Source: Christiangramia echinicola DSM 19838
GTDB taxonomy: Bacteria > Bacteroidota > Bacteroidia > Flavobacteriales > Flavobacteriaceae
DNA: 64,000 bases
Assembly: GCF_000423065.1 (NCBI RefSeq)
Contig: NZ_AUHG01000010.1
Location: 682,001-746,000 of the forward strand
Reading direction: 5' to 3'
The position numbers and the translations under genes are program-made. Position 1 is the first letter of the stretch. Each line of letters begins with the position of its first letter. The notes beneath the pieces are model-generated. The model was given only the letters and a program-made list of their open reading frames with translations. It searched no databases and was not told the DNA's origin. Shown piece by piece: positions 61,228 through 64,000 of this stretch.

Positions 61228-62094
61228 ATGAATTTAAGAATAGAACACATAACGCTTATATTTTCATTTCTGTTTTTAGCCTCTTGTAAAAATGATAGGC
61301 CTGTAAAAAATGAAACTGAAAGCAATAGTATTGAACAGATAGAAAAACCAACAAATAAGGTGCTTTTAAGTTCTGAAATTGAATGGGAAAAATTAAATCC
61401 TGCAAGAGGAGACCAAAGTCCACAAGCTGGTACTATTTGGGGAGATAGGAATGGAGAAGTTGCAACTGGATTTCTGGCAAAGTTTGTTGACGGCTTTTCT
61501 TCACCACCTCATATTCATAATGCAACTTATAGAGCGGTTGTTATAAAAGGAAGTATTCATAATGACGACCCAGAGGCAGAAAATATGTGGATGAAACCAG
61601 TAGGTTTCTGGACACAACCGCAAGGAGAATCACATATCACTTCTGCTAAAGGTGAAGAAAATATTGCGTTAGTAGAAATAGATAAAGGGCCTTACTTAGT
61701 TAAATCTAGTGAGGAAGCATATGACAACGGTGAGCGACCAATCAACATTCATACTTCAAATGTAGTTTGGTTAAATAGTAAAGAATCAAATTGGCTAGAT
61801 CCTAATAGTGAAGCTGAAATAAGTTTTCTTTGGGATGATAATGGTTCAAGAGGGCTCTTTTTAAAACTTCCAGAATCATTTAATGGAACAATAAAAACTG
61901 ATGGCTCGGTTTTACATTCGGTTGTCATACAGGGTGAACTGAATTATACTCTTCCTCAAGATCAGAAGATAAAAGTTTTAAATACAGGCAGTTATTTTGG
62001 AGCTACCTCTAAAGCAGTTCATAACATTTCTAACAATTCAGAAAATGATATTATATTATATGTTAGAACCAACGGGAATATTAGAGTGGAATAG
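61228..62094 (+). CDS. DUF4437 cupin lipoprotein, cassette 15
   Basis: A 288-residue lipoprotein: lipobox FLASC (Cys about 20). Two cupin-type halves: the first contains [20 protein letters not shown] with metal-binding His residues and ESHITSAKG, the second is around [11 protein letters not shown] and [10 protein letters not shown]. This matches DUF4437. It is probably periplasmic; the reaction is unknown. It follows the oxidoreductase closely and should be co-transcribed. Confidence 0.85.
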   Translation: MNLRIEHITLIFSFLFLASCKNDRPVKNETESNSIEQIEKPTNKVLLSSEIEWEKLNPARGDQSPQAGTIWGDRNGEVATGFLAKFVDGFSSPPHIHNATYRAVVIKGSIHNDDPEAENMWMKPVGFWTQPQGESHITSAKGEENIALVEIDKGPYLVKSSEEAYDNGERPINIHTSNVVWLNSKESNWLDPNSEAEISFLWDDNGSRGLFLKLPESFNGTIKTDGSVLHSVVIQGELNYTLPQDQKIKVLNTGSYFGATSKAVHNISNNSENDIILYVRTNGNIRVE

Positions 62095-62095
62095 A

Positions 62096-62238
62096 GGCAG
62101 TTGCCTACACTTATTCATCGTCAATAGCGGGTGTTGCCAGAAAAGCGTAATTTTAAAAATCAGGAACGCAAATATCTAATTCTACAAGTCCGCGTAAAAA
62201 TTTGAAACTTGCGATAACCGGGACCGTTTTACGCAAGC
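62096..62238 (+). repeat. attC-like repeat 13
   Basis: GGCAGTTGCCTACAC at the start loosely matches the cassette 15 start (59753-59765) as reverse complement (about 9 of 13 with gaps). Body TTATTCATCGTCAATAGCGGG; end GCGATAACCGGGACC GTTTTACGCAAGC. It is the same sub-family as repeats 9 and 10. Confidence 0.75.
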
Positions 62239-62274
62239 TGAAAAAAGCATCGTACAAAAGATAAAAATAGGCAA

Positions 62275-62820
62275 ATGAGAAAATTAAAGCTTCAAATTCA
62301 ACTATCCATTGACGGATTCATTTCGGGGCCTAATGGAGAAATGGACTGGATGATTTGGAATTGGGATGACCAACTAAAAGATTTCGTTGCAAAATTAACG
62401 GAGTCAACCGATACCATTATCCTGGGACGAAAGCTTGCGGAAGGTTTCATTCCTCATTGGAAATCTAACAAAGACCTGGAAGGTGCTGATAAAATTAATA
62501 ATTCAAAGAAAATAGTTTTTACAAAAACACTTGAAAGCACAGAATGGGAAAATACGATTTTAGAAAAGGGAGATTTAGCCAATAAGATACGGGAATTAAA
62601 ATCCTCAGCTGGAAATGACATCATAGCTTATGGTGGTGGCGAATTTGTTTCCTCTCTGATAAAAGAAAATTTAATTGATGAATATTATTTTTTCATTAAC
62701 CCTTCGATATTGGGCAGCGGAATGCCCATATTTCAGAAAGCTGATTATAAAAATGAATTGAAATTGAAAAAGGCTAAAGCATATGAGTGTGGAATAACCG
62801 TATTAAACTATTTAAGTTAA
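62275..62820 (+). CDS. Dihydrofolate-reductase-like (RibD C-terminal) protein, cassette 16
   Basis: A 181-residue protein of the RibD C-terminal/dihydrofolate-reductase superfamily. LQIQLSIDGFISGPNGEMDW, TIILGRKLAEGF and DIIAYGGGEFVSSLI are the family's NADPH-side motifs, and FINPSILGSGMPIF follows. It is not a classical trimethoprim-resistance DfrA. Single gene of its cassette; probably a small-molecule reductase. Confidence 0.9.
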   Translation: MRKLKLQIQLSIDGFISGPNGEMDWMIWNWDDQLKDFVAKLTESTDTIILGRKLAEGFIPHWKSNKDLEGADKINNSKKIVFTKTLESTEWENTILEKGDLANKIRELKSSAGNDIIAYGGGEFVSSLIKENLIDEYYFFINPSILGSGMPIFQKADYKNELKLKKAKAYECGITVLNYLS

Positions 62821-62830
62821 GAAAAAGGTG

Positions 62831-62915
62831 GCTTACGAAAAAGATTAATTACCAACAAATTCGCTACCCTTACTTTGCCAACTGGCGGTAACCGAAACCA
62901 TTGAATGCAATTAAG
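62831..62915 (+). repeat. attC-like repeat 14 (short form)
   Basis: GCTTACGAAAAAG (62831-62843) is the reverse complement of the cassette start 62226-62238 at 10 of 13 positions. Only about 85 bases: CTACCCTTAC, CCAACTGGCGGTAACCG and the core CATTGAATGCAATTAAG. The 5' half of the consensus is missing. Confidence 0.75.
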
Positions 62916-62925
62916 TTGAAAAATT

Positions 62926-63804
62926 ATGCGTAAAACTCTACATTTATTTATAATTTTTATAACTACTATATCTCTTGGGTATAGTCAAGGACGAGATTCT
63001 CATTTGATTAAAAAAGATTTTCTACAAGTAAAAGATAATCAAATCTATTATGAAGTTTCTGGGAGTGGAGTACCAGTAATATTGATTCACGGCGGATATC
63101 TAAATCATGAAATTTGGAAAAAACAAATCAATTTTCTAAATAAAAAAGGATTTAAAACAGTAGTGTATGATGATCTAGGTCACGGCAAAACCATAAACGG
63201 AAAAGAAGAAGTTTATGGATACCAAATTGTTGACGAAATAAGAAGGCAACTCAACCTTGAAAAAATAAATATAATTGGTCTCTCTTGGGGCTCTATGATA
63301 GCCTTGGATTATGCTTTAAATAATCCTAAAAACTTAGACAGATTGATTTTAATTTCTCCAGGTCTAAATGGATGGAACTATTTTCAAGATCCTAAAGCAG
63401 AAGAGAACTTTAATCAGAGGCAAATAGCAAAGATTAATAATGATAAAATTTCTTTTGTGGAATATTTTCAAAAAAATTGGACTGATGGTCCGGGCGAATC
63501 CACGGGAAGAGTAAAGGTAAAGTTACGCAATCATATTGGTGAAATATTACTAAATACAGTAAAGAATCATTGGGAAGAAAATTGGTCAAAATTATCTACT
63601 AAAACTAGATGGAATTCAATAGAAGCTAGAACTTTAATTATTACAGGTAATCTGGATGCGATTGATATTACAAAAATTGCAAAACAATACGACGAAGAAA
63701 TAAATCAATCGCAATGGATTGATATTGAAAATGTGGGGCATACTTTAATAGTTGAAAAACCAAAAAAAGTGAATCGTATAATTAATTTTTTTTTGAAATC
63801 TTAA
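62926..63804 (+). CDS. Exported alpha/beta-hydrolase, cassette 17
   Basis: A 292-residue alpha/beta hydrolase with a signal peptide ending YSQ. The oxyanion loop is VILIHGGYLNHEIW, the nucleophile LSWGSMIALDYAL and the last His is in NVGHTLIVEKP. TLIITGNLDAIDI marks the Asp-bearing strand. It is probably periplasmic and acts on a small ester or amide. Single gene of its cassette. Confidence 0.9.
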   Translation: MRKTLHLFIIFITTISLGYSQGRDSHLIKKDFLQVKDNQIYYEVSGSGVPVILIHGGYLNHEIWKKQINFLNKKGFKTVVYDDLGHGKTINGKEEVYGYQIVDEIRRQLNLEKINIIGLSWGSMIALDYALNNPKNLDRLILISPGLNGWNYFQDPKAEENFNQRQIAKINNDKISFVEYFQKNWTDGPGESTGRVKVKLRNHIGEILLNTVKNHWEENWSKLSTKTRWNSIEARTLIITGNLDAIDITKIAKQYDEEINQSQWIDIENVGHTLIVEKPKKVNRIINFFLKS

Positions 63805-63940
63805 CTGTACAAAAATGATTCATCGCAAATTGATGGCACCTTTATTAAGAAGATAGTGAATTAGCTTACAAACTGTGTGTAATTGGGCAATTTCATATCC
63901 CTACTCTCGCCATTTGTAATTATCGAGACTGTTTCCTAAG
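63800..63940 (+). repeat. attC-like repeat 15
   Basis: CTTAACTGTACAAAA (63800-63814) matches the reverse complement of the cassette 17 start (62901-62915) in 10 of 15 positions and overlaps its stop. Body ATTCATCGCAAATTGATGGC; end CGAGACT GTTTCCTAAG. A TACTTTTG -7-like box follows at 63950-63957. Confidence 0.8.
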
Positions 63941-64000
63941 ATTACTTGATACTTTTGTATTAAATAACTATAATAAATAGTTGAAACTAAAAATATTAAA

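Larger units (their letters stand above)
45493..64000 (+). mobile_element. Integron-like gene-cassette array (17+ cassettes)
   Basis: About 17 units, each usually one gene plus a 3' repeat. The attC-like repeats are all in the same orientation and share a consensus: AACgATTCATCGCaAATAG, then GAAAATAATTaA, CAAACCAG, CCCTACTCcc, aACTGGCgATAA and a final gACCG before a variable core beginning TTG in most copies. In at least 11 cassettes the first bases are the reverse complement of the first bases of the cassette's own downstream repeat; the two pairs that are weakest are listed in the findings. Eighteen of twenty-one genes are on the plus strand. No tyrosine integrase is encoded within the window, and the array runs past the right edge. 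Confidence 0.8.

Noticed and set aside
45953-63940. Repeats as a REP/MITE-type or transposon family
   Set aside because: A MITE inserts with the same ends everywhere. Here the outer bases differ per unit and match the start of the same unit, and all copies share one orientation. Not fully excluded without genome-wide copy locations.
45953-63940. CRISPR array
   Set aside because: Repeats are ~140 bp, imperfect and separated by whole genes of 0.2-2.4 kb, and no cas genes are present.
63981-64000. Possible TTG start of the next cassette gene at the right edge
   Set aside because: Only six codons are visible. A TACTTTTG box at 63950 is encouraging but the gene cannot be confirmed.

Overview
The window is chromosomal DNA from a member of the Bacteroidota, most likely a marine Flavobacteriaceae close to Gramella/Christiangramia (the genus is a guess). 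The evidence is AT-rich DNA, promoters of the Bacteroidota type (TTG, a 16-20 nt gap, then TAnnTTTG), a mevalonate pathway with diphosphomevalonate decarboxylase, an arsenosugar cluster of the flavobacterial type, DUF6090 proteins, DUF3857 proteins and a short PLP arginine decarboxylase.

Positions 1-45.4 kb are ordinary chromosome arranged in operons. The 3' end of groEL and its terminator are followed by an SRPBCC protein and an AraC regulator. An arsenosugar biosynthesis locus (3.8-9.7 kb) holds an AhpD-like protein, ArsS radical SAM, rhodanese, two glycosyltransferases, purine nucleoside phosphorylase, ArsM and DUF547. Next come a GH113-like lipoprotein, an FAD oxidoreductase with a membrane polyferredoxin, and a membrane glycan/glycolipid locus (13.8-18.0 kb). 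A polyamine operon (speA, agmatinase, deoxyhypusine-synthase-like) and a mevalonate/prenyl operon follow on the minus strand. The mevalonate operon is interrupted by an S23-type four-helix-bundle gene flanked by short repeats. After these lie TspO, a HI0933-type flavoprotein, a GDPD, DUF421, SemiSWEET, a GntA/PaiB/DUF1989 trio, TerC, SLC13, two DUF3857 proteins, and a fructan/sucrose locus. In that locus the GH32 gene carries a frameshift in a run of eight A.

Positions 45.4-64 kb are a different kind of DNA and the main discovery. About 17 small units, mostly one gene each, are separated by roughly 85-155 bp imperfect repeats that all point the same way. Each unit begins with a short sequence that is the reverse complement of the first bases of the repeat at its own far end (up to 17 of 19 bases). 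This sequence differs from unit to unit. It is the signature of excisable gene cassettes with attC-like sites, as in integrons or integrase-less cassette clusters. No integrase is in the window. The payload is accessory: VOC proteins, DUF6090 proteins, a PD-(D/E)XK-like protein, lipoproteins, a ClC channel, hydrolases, a TIR-type candidate defence protein, a GAF histidine kinase, HxlR- and TetR-controlled enzyme modules, and a dihydrofolate-reductase-like protein.

Several cassettes carry their own promoters and operators: TTG-N17-TAGTTTTG before the histidine kinase, paired TetR operators, an HxlR-type palindrome, and symmetric divergent promoters. These would allow expression wherever a cassette lands.
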